Shown here one piece after another: positions 21,315-32,751 of a stretch of DNA of 64,000 nt. The DNA is from Trichosporon coremiiforme (Eukaryota > Basidiomycota > Tremellomycetes > Trichosporonales > Trichosporonaceae): positions 742,570 through 806,569 of the forward strand of contig BCJJ01000001.1 of the NCBI GenBank assembly GCA_039545355.1. Reading direction: 5' to 3'. Positions within the stretch are counted from its first letter, which is position 1, and every line of letters starts with the position of its first letter. The translations under genes were made by a program, and so were the position numbers. Below the pieces are notes generated by a model. It had not been told where the DNA came from. It ran no database searches and saw only the letters and a program-made list of their open reading frames with translations.

Positions 21315-23331
21315 CTACGCCTGCGGCTGCGGCTGCGTTGACTGCATCAGCTCGGCGGCGAGACCCGCACCGCTGCCCAGCCCCGCTCCGGCCGCACTTG
21401 CCGCGTTCACCTCGGCGTCGCGCGTATCGCGCTTCAGCGGCGGCAACCCTCGAGTCGCGCGCCACCGGTTCGTGATCGCGTAGACTTCGTCATCGACCAG
21501 AATCCTGCATGTCAGTTGACCCCAGACGCACAACTGGGGCAGGGTGACTCACTTGAACTGCGTCAGCCACTTCTCGGACGCCTCCCAGTTTCGGTGGTCG
21601 AGTGCGTCGTCGCCGTGCAGAGTGAACTGGAGTCAGCTGGGCTTATGGATTGCGCAACTCGGATCTACTTCACCAATCTCGGACTTACCTCCGTGACGTA
21701 GCCGTGGAACGCCTCGAGCAGGTCGTAACGCCCTCGGAGCAGAATCATGCGATCGCGCACGGAGGGGAACAGGATGCCATCGATGGCATGCTCGTGCGGT
21801 ATCGTCTGCTGCACTGGAGTCGGGCGGAGCGACGGCGGGAGCATGTACTCGTGGTTGATGCGGAAGCTGTGACAGGTTAGTCACTGATTGCTCAACCTTG
21901 GTGTTCTGTGCGACACTTACTTGTTCAAGTGATAGGTGATAAGCTGTAGGGCTTCCGTCTTGCGCTCAGCGGCCTCCTCACCCTCCATGCTCTGGCGGAG
22001 CTCTTCCTGCATGCGACGACGCTCCTCAACCTGGCCGCGCGTCATGTTGTTCGGTTCAGTGACTATGACGCTGCCTTGCCGGTCGAGGGGCGCCTTGTCC
22101 GAGCTCGTGAGCTGCGCGACGGCGCTGCGAAGATTGTTGCGCTCGCTCTCAGGCGACAGGCCGGCGACGCCAGTCATCTGACCCTGTGCCTGAGGTGGTG
22201 GGGCGGGCATCGTTGCCTGTTGCGTGGTCGCGCCTGGTGGGCCCGTGTACAGACCAGGGAAAGCCGAGGGACCGGGGCCGCCGACGGCCGTCGCCTCGGT
22301 CGTGAACAGGAAGTTCCACATCTCTCCGTGGTTGACAGGGTTCGAGGCGCCAGCGCCCGAGGACCCCGGCGTGCTCGCTGGTGTCGCACCGCGCGCGCGC
22401 TTGTCGCCGTCTCCGCTCTCGCTGTCGCGCTTGCGCTTCGCCTGGGCCGCTGCACTCAGCGGCGTGCCGATCAGGCTGCCCGCGCCCGCTGACGAGCCAG
22501 GCTCCGCATTCGACTCGCCGCGCTTCCTAACCTGACCCAGTGGGATGCCAGGGTTTGCCTCACCGAGCTCCTTGCTCGCCTTGAACGAGACAAACGCCTC
22601 GTATGCCGTGTCGCTGTCGGCACGGTTCAGAATGGACTCGAGCTGCTCGTTGCTGAGACCGAGGCGAGGAAGACACGAGCCGAGTCCTTCCCCAACGAAC
22701 GCGGCCATGTTCTTCAACATCCCGCGCAGCTCCTTGTTCTCCTTGAGCAGATTGCGGATCAAGAGCAACATGAGCTCTACGCGCTCTTCCTTGTCACCTG
22801 AGAGCACCTCGACACGCGCCTCGAGGTCACGGATCTGTCGTGAGCTAAAGCATCCAGTCCCATCGCGGCGTTCGACCTACGTATTGCTGCGCGTCAGTCA
22901 CAGTCAGAAGCTGTTCAACTCACCTGTTTCCTGAGACGGAACTCTCGCTGCGCGATACGATTCTGTGCTTTACGGATCTGGGACGAACTGGCACTATCAG
23001 CGTGGTTACTATGCTGCACGTGTGTCTTCCTCGATCGCCTCGAACGCAGATCACTCGGCGGCAGCACGCGCAGGCAGGCGGGCAGGCCAGTCAACGCAGG
23101 GAAGGACCAAGACCGCGGCAGCCCAGGTAGCCATGAGCAGTCTGGGAATAGCCGAGCGTGACGTGCGATAAGAGACGAGGCTACGGCGTCTTGTTTGGCC
23201 CTCAGCCCACATTCCACTCACGAGCTCTTCTTATCCTTGCCGTCCATCTCCTCGTCGAGGTGGTCGCCCGCGACACTGGATCCCTCACGGGACTCGTCGT
23301 CGTCCTGCGTATGTTGTCGTTTCGGGGGCAT
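21315..23331 (-). CDS. bZIP transcription factor with DUF3425 domain
   Basis: Seven exons (23331-23222, 22987-22924, 22881-22886, 22834-21921, 21866-21689, 21626-21553, 21504-21315) give 511 aa. The basic region is RKAQNRIAQREFRLRKQQY, a Yap-type NxxxQRxFR signature, followed by the heptad start IRDLEARVEVL. The Q-Y pair comes from a 6-nt exon and restores the exact spacing from Asn to the first heptads. The middle is disordered with a nuclear-localisation-like KRKRDSESGDGDKR. The C-terminus matches DUF3425 of fungal bZIP regulators: FRINHEYMLPPSLRPTP, then HAIDGILFPSVRDRMILLRG and NWEASEKWLTQFK. These proteins are nuclear regulators, often of stress or secondary metabolism; the target here is unknown. 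Confidence 0.88.
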
Positions 23332-25567
23332 CGTGCTGATTCAGCTGGAGGTTGTCCAAGGGCGGATGGGAAAGGGATGCACCGAGAGTGAGTGAGTGCC
23401 GTGAGGGATGCGATGGACACGATGTGGAACGTGTTGTGGGTCGGTAGTGACAATCGGGGAATGTGCGGATCGTGCGGAAGAAAGTTGACGTGGGAGAGGC
23501 TTCGAGGCTAGTGTGCGTCCAGCGGACTGTCTTTGTGGGAGTTGCGAGCTCTCAGCCGTGTTCGCCGAGCGAGGTCTCGATCGGAGTTCGAAGTGTCGCG
23601 CTACTTGTCGAGTGTTGTTGTGAGAAGTCGAGAAGGATAGACACTCCGTTGCGAGTTCTGAGAGGCGGAGGAGTCCACTTTTGGCAGAAGTCGGATGTCG
23701 GAGTACGTGCGAGGCGGGTGCGCGGACGAGACGGATCAAAGAAAGACTTTCGTAATTGAAAATTCGGTCATGACCGATTAAAGAGTTGCCGAGTAGTGCA
23801 GAACAACTGTGGTGCGTAGGGACGTGAGGGACGCGAGGGACGTGGTATACGTGCAGTGAGGGGGTGAGGTCTTCCAGCGGTGAGTATTCATGACGTTGCC
23901 CTTTCTCGCTTAGCGCCTAGCGCATGCTCCTGCGCTACCACTGCAGCTCTGCCCTACTGCCATGCATGCTCGGCATGTTTATCATCTCCCCCACCCCTCG
24001 ACTCAGCACACGGGCTGTCCACTGCGATTCCGCACCTGCCGCAGCTTGCCGAGAGCTGTCTGCTGCACGACGTCGGGGAAAAAATGAATGCATGCATGAG
24101 CTCATCGTTCTGGCCGCCGGCAACGGCCAGCACGGTCCGCCAAGGCCTCTGTGATCGAGATTATGCACTCCGGGCTCCGAGGTCGGGGTTGGGGAAGAAG
24201 GCCGCTTTGCTCTGAGTGCCAGACTTTTTTCTTTTTCGTTCGTGCGGATCTGTAATCACTCTCGTCCCTTGTGACATTGTGTCCCTCTCCTGTACCTGTA
24301 TCCTCTGCCCTCGATACCCTCGATGATCTCGTTCCGAGCTCGCACTGATGGACACCATGAGGCCTTTGTGCAAGGGTCCGAGGCACGCGGCGCTCGCGGC
24401 GCTCGAGGCGCAACGAGCTGCAGCCTGGCTGGCTGCTGACTGCCTGACTGGCTGTGCCGCATATGGGCGCTCGGCGCATGCGGCGTCGCTGCAGATCCGT
24501 CCAGAGAGATATAGATAGCAAACCGGATGCAACGAACGCGGGTGGACCCAGACCGGGACAATGCTGTTGGTCGAGAGGAGAGGCACGTCGTCATGACCGC
24601 CGGCTGGTGTCGGCTCACTGCAGCCGGTGCGGCCGGCGCGGCCCTGGCGGGCGCCGGTCGGGTCGGTCACGGCACGCCGATCGCCTGATCGGCCCAGACG
24701 ACTTCTGAGCGCTGCAGCCTGACGCCTCAACGCCTCTGCATGATCTACAGGCTGCAGAAATCACAGAATTGGAGGTCGTGAAGAAGACATGTAGCGCAGA
24801 GCAGCACCGCATCAGCCGAGGCGCCAGCAAGGCGCTAAAACGAGCAAAGGGCAGAGTGGGGGCGCCCAAGCCACCCCAGAGTCGTGTGCCGTGTGCCCCA
24901 CTCGAGTCCGATGATGAGCGCGGCGTGTTGCGGGAATTCTGTGTTGGTCGACAGCGACAGACCGAATGCCTTTGTAACCTCATTGATGCCCTACAGCTAG
25001 GACAGGAGCAGAGAGGCATGGAGCAAGGCGATTCCTCGGCGGTGTTTATGATGCGGCCGGCGGTGTTCACAGAGGGAGGAATCTCGCAGTCGGCCGGATC
25101 ACAGTTGTTGCGCTCTTGGCTCGCGGGGACCAGTGCGGTCAGCGCACACAGATCTAACACATGGCCCACATGGTTTTGAATGACCGAGAGTAGAGTTGCG
25201 GGAATGAGCCGGCTGACTGAATGTTCGCTTGTGGAGCGACCGCCCCATCGTGAGGCAGCTTCGTACTCTTCCCATCGGCTTTATCCTCGATCTCACAAGC
25301 TAAATGCATGTGAGCTATATCTCCTCCTCATCTACTTCTCGAGCATGTCAAGTTCGATGCTTCGATTGCATAACGGCAGCTTTTTCTTCGAGCTTTTTCT
25401 GCGGGGAAACTGAGCTGGACCTGGTCGCCCTGTTGAACGGCGCTCTCGGTCGTCGGTGGAGGTAGTGTCACACATGGCCAAGTCGACCTCCACCGCGCCT
25501 CTGCCCAAGTCGCAATCACCCCTCGTCATCCTCGTCCCTCCTCGTCTTCCTCAACATCCAGGTCGAC
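23332..25567. promoter_or_regulatory. Long divergent intergenic region, bZIP / EMC5
   Basis: 2.2 kb separates two divergent starts. A 14-bp perfect palindrome (TCGGTCATGACCGA) lies at 23764-23777, about 430 bp upstream of the bZIP ATG. An open frame at 24769-25179 has no recognisable features. The size suggests complex regulation or a long leader of the bZIP gene. Confidence 0.5.
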
Positions 25568-26479
25568 ATGTCTGCGCGCTTGCTCGTGATCACAGCTTGC
25601 GTTATCCTCGCGCATGGTAAGATTACTCGTAGAATCTTCTAAGGCTGACAACAGCCGCCTTCTCCGCTTACGAGCGTGAGTATTCCTCCCTCTAGTCGCA
25701 ATCACACGGGCGACACGGCCTCTCAGTCTAAGCTCAAACCAAGATCGATGAAGATTGCTGCCTGGATGGGAAGGAATTTGGACTCATGACTGAGATGCTG
25801 GGACTCTAACCTGTTTGCCCCGGCCGGGCATAACTGTAGTCCTGTCTGGCACCTGGTCGCCTGCTGTATGGTCAACCTGTTGATCGGCGACAGCAAGAGG
25901 CAACGTGCCCTTCCCGCTATATACGTTGAAGCTGGAGACCATTTCTCTGCTGAAGCTAACCTCAGATCTGAGCACGCTGAAGGCTCTCGGCCGCTCGGAT
26001 TCCCTCCCGACGAGCGTGAGTGTCCGAACCCCTCCCTGCATCCCATCGTTTTGCTGTGATCCGCCGCGCATCACCTCCTCTGAGCACGACCCGGTGTTCT
26101 CTGGGGAAGTGCTTGGAGTAGGATTACGACCAGCTTCGAGTTCCCCTGCGCACTAGCTGACTCCAGATCACGCTCGAGGCGCTCCTCGCGCTTGCCCTCT
26201 TCATCCCCGGCGTCGCAATGGCGAGCAAGCCGCTCCAGGACGTAACGTACCGCGGCGAGCTGGCGAACAGGTGAGTCAAAGCGGCCGAGCGCAGAAAGGC
26301 GTCTGATCTGCCTTTAAAGCGAAGCTCTGCGGCAGTCACTCCGCTCTTCCAGCCTGGGATCTCGGAGCTTAGAAGGAACTACATGAGCTAACACCAGATC
26401 CGTCGACGACGCCGACGCGCGCATCGCGTACATGCGGCCGTCGAAGCGGGCCGCAGCGCTGTGGGGCGACCAGCAGTAG
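25568..26479 (+). CDS. EMC5: ER membrane protein complex subunit 5
   Basis: Five exons (25568-25616, 25655-25675, 25966-26015, 26167-26270, 26398-26479) give 101 aa. EMC5 is a two-helix subunit of the ER membrane insertase complex, also called MMGT or Kre27. Helix 1 is MSARLLVITACVILAHAAF, followed by SAYEHLSTLKALGRS, the family signature. Helix 2 is ITLEALLALALFIPGVAM, then LQDVTYRGELANRSVDDADA and an ending of RPSKRAAALWGDQQ. The YEHLS codons are joined across a 290-nt intron, and no other acceptor restores them. Short exons (21 and 50 nt) hide this gene from simple ORF searches. Confidence 0.88.
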
Positions 26480-27295
26480 ATTTATGCGAATTCATACCCT
26501 TGTGCACTGCTGACTTGTCGCTCACCCCCATGCTGACACGGCTCACCTCCTGCAACCTACGCGGTCACTGTTTGTGACTGACTGTCTTCTTCTGGTACTG
26601 CTTCCATCTACTGATTGTGTGCTCCCCGTTGCTGTGGGCCAACTCTGTCTCGCTCAGGCCATCTAGTCGCTGGGCATTCACAGACGATGTGGCAGACGGA
26701 AGGCGGGGCGGCCGACCAGCCGACCAGCTGGGCTCTGCCACCCAGGAAAGCTCAGGACTGATGAGGAACTTTGCTCTCATGCCCAGATGCGAGCTCGGAG
26801 GACATCTTCGCTGGATTCGCAGTCTCCCACGACCGCCCCACACTGGGCGTGACCAGCAACTTCTACTCATCCCGGAGTTGGCGGACGCCTTCGCTAGATC
26901 TGTGGTCTCCCACACCGGCCCTACCCAACCACCGCTAATCACTGCACGCACCGAAGGAGGATGGAGTTGTTGCATTTCTGTGCATAAAAACGTAAACTAC
27001 TAAGCCCGCCTTTCCTCGGCATGGGCGTTTTACATATCTAAGTACTGCGGAGACGGCCCCTGCATCGAGGCCGCATACCCAAAAAGTGCGATGTTTCTTT
27101 TGCTTCCTCCCTCTGCCTTCCCTCCTTACTCTCGCTCCGTTCTTCTTACACCGTCTGCTTGCGCTGTCGCTGCGCTGTCTACGCTTCGCTCCGCACTGAG
27201 GCTTCGCTTCGCTCTATCGTCGAGTGGATACAACATGTGTCTTCTCTGGAGTGGGTTTCGCTTCTTACTGCTGCGCGCTAGGCGCAGGCTACGGG
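26480..27295. other. Convergent intergenic region EMC5 / ADA2
   Basis: 816 bp between two 3' ends. A plus-strand frame at 26617-27003 has no recognisable domain and is not called. Nothing else was seen. Confidence 0.5.
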
Positions 27296-29224
27296 TCAGG
27301 ACGCGCTGCCGTTCACAGTGACCGAGGGCGGAGGGGCGGCAGTGGGCTGCTGCTGCACGACGGGCTGGGCAGCGGCCTGAGGCAGCGGGCGGCCGGTCGT
27401 CACATCGATGGGGACGCCGATGTGGTGGCCCTCCTTGCCTGGACCCAGTCCCTTGATCGTCGGATCGTACATGAGCTTGAGGATGCCGTTGGCGACGAGG
27501 AAGTCGAAGATGCGTCCCGACTTATTAACGTCGATCTTCATCATCTTGCGCGCGTCTCGTCGCTTCAGCAGGCCCTTGCGCCGCTCATTCTCGCGCAGGT
27601 ACGTCTCCTTGATCATGAGGTAGGGCTTGGGGAGGACACGCAGCGTTGAGCAGAGGTTCTGCTCCTCGCTCGAGAGCAGGTCCAGAGACGCCGCGTTCGC
27701 GAGGTTGAGAGGTGCTGGCGGCTTGCGTCCCGTGTGGCCTGGCGCACGAGGCGTCGGGTCCCGACTGCCACGGTCGCCGTGGCCAGCAGCACCTGGCGGG
27801 GGAGTACCGTGCAGGAACCGGTGCTGGCCGGCGTTGACGCGAGCGCCGGTGCGCATGATCTCCGTCGGCTCGCGAGACAGCACCGGCCGGTAGCCCGCAC
27901 GGGCGGCCTTGGCAGCTTCGTACGTCTCCGCTTCGGCCGCTGTCGTGATACCGAACCGCCGATACTCCTGCAGCTCGCCGATGCGCTTGCGCAGCTGCGT
28001 CTCGTAGATGAGGCCCTCGATGAGCGTCTCAAAGTCCTGCGCAGTCTGCAGCTTGGCGAACACTTTGTACCGTTGCACAAGCTCGCGCTCGTCCTTTGGC
28101 CGCTTGCGCTCGTTCGCCTGGATCTTCTTGTGCTCCGTGAGCGCGCGGTCGAAGATGAAGTCCTTGACCATCTCGCGCTTGTCGAGCTTGGAAAAGTAGA
28201 TGTCGAGCATGGCGAGCTTGATCTCGAGCTCGTCCTCGTCCTCGACGTCCTGCGCCGGCTCCTCGGCCTCGCGCTTGCGCTTCTTGTCGCTAGCGCTGCC
28301 GTCGTCTGACGGCTCAGACTTGACATCCACGTCCTCCTCAACCTTTGGCTTGACATCCTCGCCCTCCTCGCTACCCTCCTCGTCGTCCTCCTCCTCCTCG
28401 ACTGGCCGCGTGGCCTGCGCGGCGGGCTGCTCGTCGCCGCCGTATTTGAACACGAGGCCAAAGTCCATGTCTTTGACCGCAAGCTCGGCGTCGTTGTCGA
28501 TCTCGGACTCGAACTCGAGACGACCAGGCATGAAGCCGCCAACCTCGTGATTCGTGGGCGCCGAGACCAGCGGGGCAATAGCAGACGCAGACGGCAACGC
28601 GGCCGGTTTCCGCATCTCCTCTATCCTCGCTTTCTTCTGCTTCTGGAAGACGTCCGGGTCGAGGTTGAATGTCCGGTCCATCGGCGGCATGTACACCTCG
28701 TACTTGTCCGCGGCCTCCTCGACATTGACCTTTGGGTCGGCGCACTTCTTCGCCTCTGGTCCATTGCCGATGCCGAGAAACACCTCAAGGTAGTGCTTCT
28801 CGCACTCCTCCTTTGTGCGCGTGCCAACATGGTCTGCGATCTCGAGCCAGTTGCCCAGTCCGTACGTCGAGCAGCCTGAGATAAGGAGCAGCTCCTCGTC
28901 GGCACCCCAATCGGACGTGAAGATCGGGTAAGAATGCTGCTCAATGACCTTGTACGGGTGCCACGCCTTGTGCTGCTGGACCTCCTTTCCTTCTGAGAAG
29001 CAGTTCGGGCACAGGTCGACCTCCTCGCACTCCTTCGCAGCGCAGTGGATGTGGACAGTATGCGTGACGTCGACACCACACACGTCGCACGTGTACTTGA
29101 TACCGGTCTCGGCCGTGACTGAGAAGCTGTCAGTGCAAAGTCAACGCAGATGAAACTCACTGGGCGCAGCAGCGCCGGTCGAGGCGGTGTCGGCCGCGCG
29201 GGCACGGCGTTGAATCTTGGTCAT
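27296..29224 (-). CDS. ADA2: SAGA/ADA transcriptional adaptor Ada2
   Basis: Two exons (29224-29161, 29118-27296) give 628 aa. Ada2 stimulates and positions the Gcn5 histone acetyltransferase. A ZZ zinc finger (about 30-75) begins KYTCDVCGVDVTHTVHIHC and includes DLCPNCFSEG. A SANT domain (about 85-130) reads DWGADEELLLISGCSTYG, then LGNWLEIADHVG and KEECEKHYLEVF. The middle is acidic and Lys/Glu-rich, with the conserved FDILFNRA-like region around FIFDRALTEHKKIQ. A C-terminal SWIRM domain contains LCSTLRVLPKPYLMIKETYL and GRIFDFLVANGILK. The first intron splits the codon before the ZZ finger. Identification is secure. Confidence 0.96.
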
Positions 29225-30522
29225 GGTGTGGTAGAAAGGTGGTGGTCGGTGGTGGAGACCAGTCGGATGGTGGCGAGCAGACGCGTCGCGATGACTAGCA
29301 GGAAGAAAAGGTTGAGTTCAACTGACGTAAAGTTGGCGGCGGGGTGGAGGGTTGGTGGTGCCGTGCAACCTTGTCGGGTCGAGTGAATAGATGAGTTGGT
29401 GCCGGTCGCGCGACGACCAGGGCCTAGTGATGGCTAGTGATGAAGGTGGGAGTGTGTCAAGGACGGCGGGGCTCGGCTCTACGGCGGCGTGGGCGCAAGA
29501 GTGTGCGCTCGTTGCCGCCGAGAGAGGGAACGGTGGTGAGGGCGTGAGTCGATGAAGACCGACTGAGAGGCCGTGATACGGTTGTTGTTGATTGATACGG
29601 GATAGATATGAGCCACGAGTGGAGTGCGGCTTTGGGTGCGGGCTGGTGCGGGGGCAGACGCGTTCACGTCGATGATCGGAATGCGTTCAATGTTGCAATA
29701 TCCCGTCCTGAGGACGCGTGACTGGTGGCGAGTGTGACCCGACGCGCTTTTCGGGGTGTGCGCAAGGGCGAGGGGGCGTGCGGGGGTTGGCTGGGCGGAC
29801 GGTAGTGCGTGTGTGGGGGTCGTGCACGCCGCTGCCGGTGCCGTTGGAGGGAGGGTCTGAGGTGTTGTTGAGAGGAGGAATGAGTAGATGAGTTCGTGTT
29901 GAGTGGTGTTTGGTGTGAGGAACCCAATGACGAAGGGTGGATGGTGGGTGATCGCGGTGAGCGTGTGCGGGAAGGGGAGGGGGGGAGAAAGGGGAGAAAG
30001 GGGAGTAAGGGAATGTGGGTGTGCTGGGCGTTCCTTGCGTCCTAGTACTGTCCTAGTGCCGTCCTAGTGCCGGGTCCAACGGCGGTCCAGCTGAGCCAGC
30101 GCAGCCAGCCCTCACAGCCTTTCCTGTACTCCTGCACTTTCAGGGTCCCGCTAACCAAGAGCGGTAATTGGCAATCGCACACTGAGCTAGTTCCAGAGAG
30201 CAACTCATGAACCAGCGTGCAGCCCGTGCCTGCTGCCGTGCGGTGTTATAGTTTCCCATATCACCGGCTCATCTGTGGCACTCTCTGCCCGCAGTCACGT
30301 TTCATGTGCCCCGCGTGCCCATCCGCCCACCGTGCACTCAATCAAGCGGCCCTGGACGTCCGGTCCACGGCCCGGCTCCGGCAAGATAGGCAGGTCGCGC
30401 GGTTGCAGTTGATGCGATAGATGCCGCCCGATGCCGCCCGTCGGTCCACCCCGTGTGGGGAACAAAGTGTTAGTTGTGTGAAGCTGCGACTTTGACTTGA
30501 CTCTGCACTCTACTCATACACG
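29225..30522. promoter_or_regulatory. Divergent intergenic region ADA2 / amine oxidase
   Basis: 1.3 kb of G-rich DNA on the plus strand (29740-30000) with short repeats of CCTAGTGCCGT near 30041-30070. It presumably holds both promoters. No gene was seen. Confidence 0.5.
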
Positions 30523-32046
30523 ATGCCGCAAGTCTTCGACACCATCATCATCGGAGCCGGCTGGGCTGGCGCCGTCGCCGCCCGCGACCTCGCCCACGCT
30601 GGCCGCAGCGTGTTAGTGCTCGAGGCGCGCGACCGCATCGGTGGCCGTGCCCGCACCTGGGCCAACGGTGATGCCCGCATCGACCTTGGCTGCTCCTGGA
30701 TCCACGGCTACAACGAGGGCAACCCCGCGCGCCGCATTGCGAAGGACATGGGTGTCGTGAGTATAGTCTGGTAGCGCTGTCTTTCTCGGCGGCTGCCTGT
30801 GTTCGACGTCGAGGTAGACATCGCGGAGGGAAGGTGGAGGAAGACACAGTTGTGGCATGGTTCACCCGGAATGACCTTGTGCTAACGACAGACCGCGCAC
30901 CTTCCCAAGCCCACCCCGTCTGCGATCTACGGCCCCTCCGGACCCCTCGAGACGCCGGTCGCTTCGGAGCTTGGTTCGGCGCTGGGTGCTGCGCAGGCCG
31001 CGTTCCGCACGCCGCACCCTGCTCCGGGGCCGCGCGAGTCGCTCGCCGACGCTCTGTTCAGCTCTGCATCGCCCCTCGCGAAGGTTGAGGACATGTCTCT
31101 CGCCGAGGGCTTCGCGCGAACGCTCGAGGTCCCTCTTGGACTGAAGCTCGAGCGGGCCTCGCTGCGCTGGGCCGGCTGGGAGGGTGCGACCAACTTCGCT
31201 GGCTCTGACGCTGCTCCTGAGGGCGGCTACGAGGCGCTCGTCGGCAAGGTCTTCCAGGATGCCGAGAAGCATGGCGCGGTCATCAAGACGGCCGAGCCCG
31301 TCACTGGCGTCCGCGACATGGAGTCCGGCGTCGCTGTTCAGACCGACAAGGGCAGCTACCAGGCTCGCACTGTGCTTTGCACGATCCCCGTTGCCGTCCT
31401 CCGCCAGCAGCTCGGCATCTTCCACCCGCCCCTCCCTGAGCGCTACCAGGACATTGTCCGCGGCGTCAACGTCGGTGTGCTCGAGAAGATGCTCCTGAAC
31501 TACGAGAAGCCGTGGTGGCCGCGCGCGAACGAGGTCGCCTCCTACATCTTCCTCCCGACCAAAGCGCCCGGTGGGCAGTCGCTTATGGACGTGCTCGAGT
31601 CGTCTACGATCATCACGGCGAACCTCGCCGGCCCGGCCCTGCCCGGCGCCACACCCACTCTCCTCTCCTATCTGTCCGACACGCCTGCGCGCGCCGCTCT
31701 CTCCGTCTCGCCTGAGGAGGTTGCAAAGACGTTCCATGCCTTCCTCAAGAAGCGTCTGGATGTTCCGAACGCCCCGGAGCCGCTGGCCAGCGAGATTACC
31801 AACTGGCTCACTGACCCGCTCTCTCTCGGCGCTACCACCACGCCGACACCCGTTTCCGACGGTGAGCGCAGCCCGATGGACTTCAAGGAGCTGTCGCGCC
31901 CGACGTGGGAAGGCAAGCTTGGCTTCGCCGGCGAGCACACCGAAATGGAGAACCGCGGCAGCGTCGCTGGCGCCGTCGTCTCGGGCCTGCGCGAGGCGGA
32001 CCGCGTCAAGCGCTACCTCGCCAAGCACGACGCGAAGAAGCAGTAG
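30523..32046 (+). CDS. FAD-dependent amine oxidase (polyamine/monoamine oxidase type)
   Basis: Two exons (30523-30756, 30892-32046) give 462 aa. The N-terminus has the dinucleotide-binding motif TIIIGAGWAGAVAARDLA (about 8-25), ending in LVLEARDRIGGRARTW, typical of flavin amine oxidases. LGCSWIHGYNEGNPARRIA follows, as in polyamine oxidases. The C-terminus closes the FAD site with LGFAGEHTEMENRGSVAGAV. The middle substrate domain includes TVLCTIPVAVLRQQ. The final NHAKKQ-like end is not a clear peroxisomal signal. The enzyme oxidises an amine to an imine/aldehyde, releasing hydrogen peroxide; whether the substrate is spermine, a monoamine or another compound cannot be told. The 135-nt intron has a GCTAAC branch site. 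Confidence 0.9.
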
Positions 32047-32199
32047 AACTGTAGACCCTAGATGCAACTTTGACTCTTGTACCCTCCCAAGCCTCTTCCT
32101 GACTCTATGCACTGTTTCACGCTGCGTCAGTAGGTCAGTGTCTTGCCAAAAGTGCACACGACATAACAAAGAAGACCAAATCGCATCTAAACAACACGC

Positions 32200-32751
32200 T
32201 TAGGCGGCGATGGTGACCTCAACCTCAACTCCGGGCTCGAGCGAGATCGAGGTGATCTTCTTAACGACCTCAGCGGTGGAGGTGAGGTCGATGAGGCGCT
32301 TGTGGATGCGCATCTCGTAGCGGTCCCAGGTCTTGGAACCCTCACCACAGGGCGACTTGCGGGTGGTGTGCTTGAGGTGCTTGGTGGGGAGGCGGACGGG
32401 GCCCTTAACGCGGAGGTTGTTGTCCTTGGCGCGGTTGATGAGGTCGCCAGAGACTGCGTGTCAGCTTCCAGCCGCGGGAGTGGGAGCCTGGGCGCGAGAA
32501 TGTCGGCGTTCGGCGAGCGAAGGGCAATCGAACAGACGAACGCATGCTGCAACAAGCGCACAGCGCGCGCCCGTCCACTCCTTATGCCACCACTCGCCAG
32601 AACATGTCCAATCCTCACTGCACCTGCGGCACTCGACTTGCTACTCACACTTCTCAAGGTTCTTGACGTTGCGCGAGGTAAGGGTGATGCGGATCTTGTG
32701 GACCTTGGCAGCGGGGGCGCCGGTCTTGTCGAAGTCCTCCTTGGAAGCCAT
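32200..32751 (-). CDS. RPS20: 40S ribosomal protein S20 (uS10)
   Basis: Two exons (32751-32649, 32453-32200) give 118 aa, the usual length. Conserved segments are [20 protein letters not shown], then [40 protein letters not shown] and [20 protein letters not shown]. The protein sits in the head of the small subunit. The 195-nt intron falls after NLEK; splicing adds Phe and continues [12 protein letters not shown]. The upstream promoter is shared with TRM112 and has several ATTAG boxes. Confidence 0.97.

Noticed and set aside
24769..25179. 136-aa plus-strand frame between bZIP and EMC5
   Set aside because: No family recognised and overlapped by a similar minus frame; insufficient support.
25676..25965. 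snoRNA in the 290-nt EMC5 intron
   Set aside because: CTGA and GATGA-like strings are present, but no proper C box (RTGATGA) paired with a D box at the right spacing.
30862..32169. 435-aa minus-strand frame opposite the amine oxidase
   Set aside because: Antisense shadow of a clear flavoenzyme, without domain or intron signals of its own.
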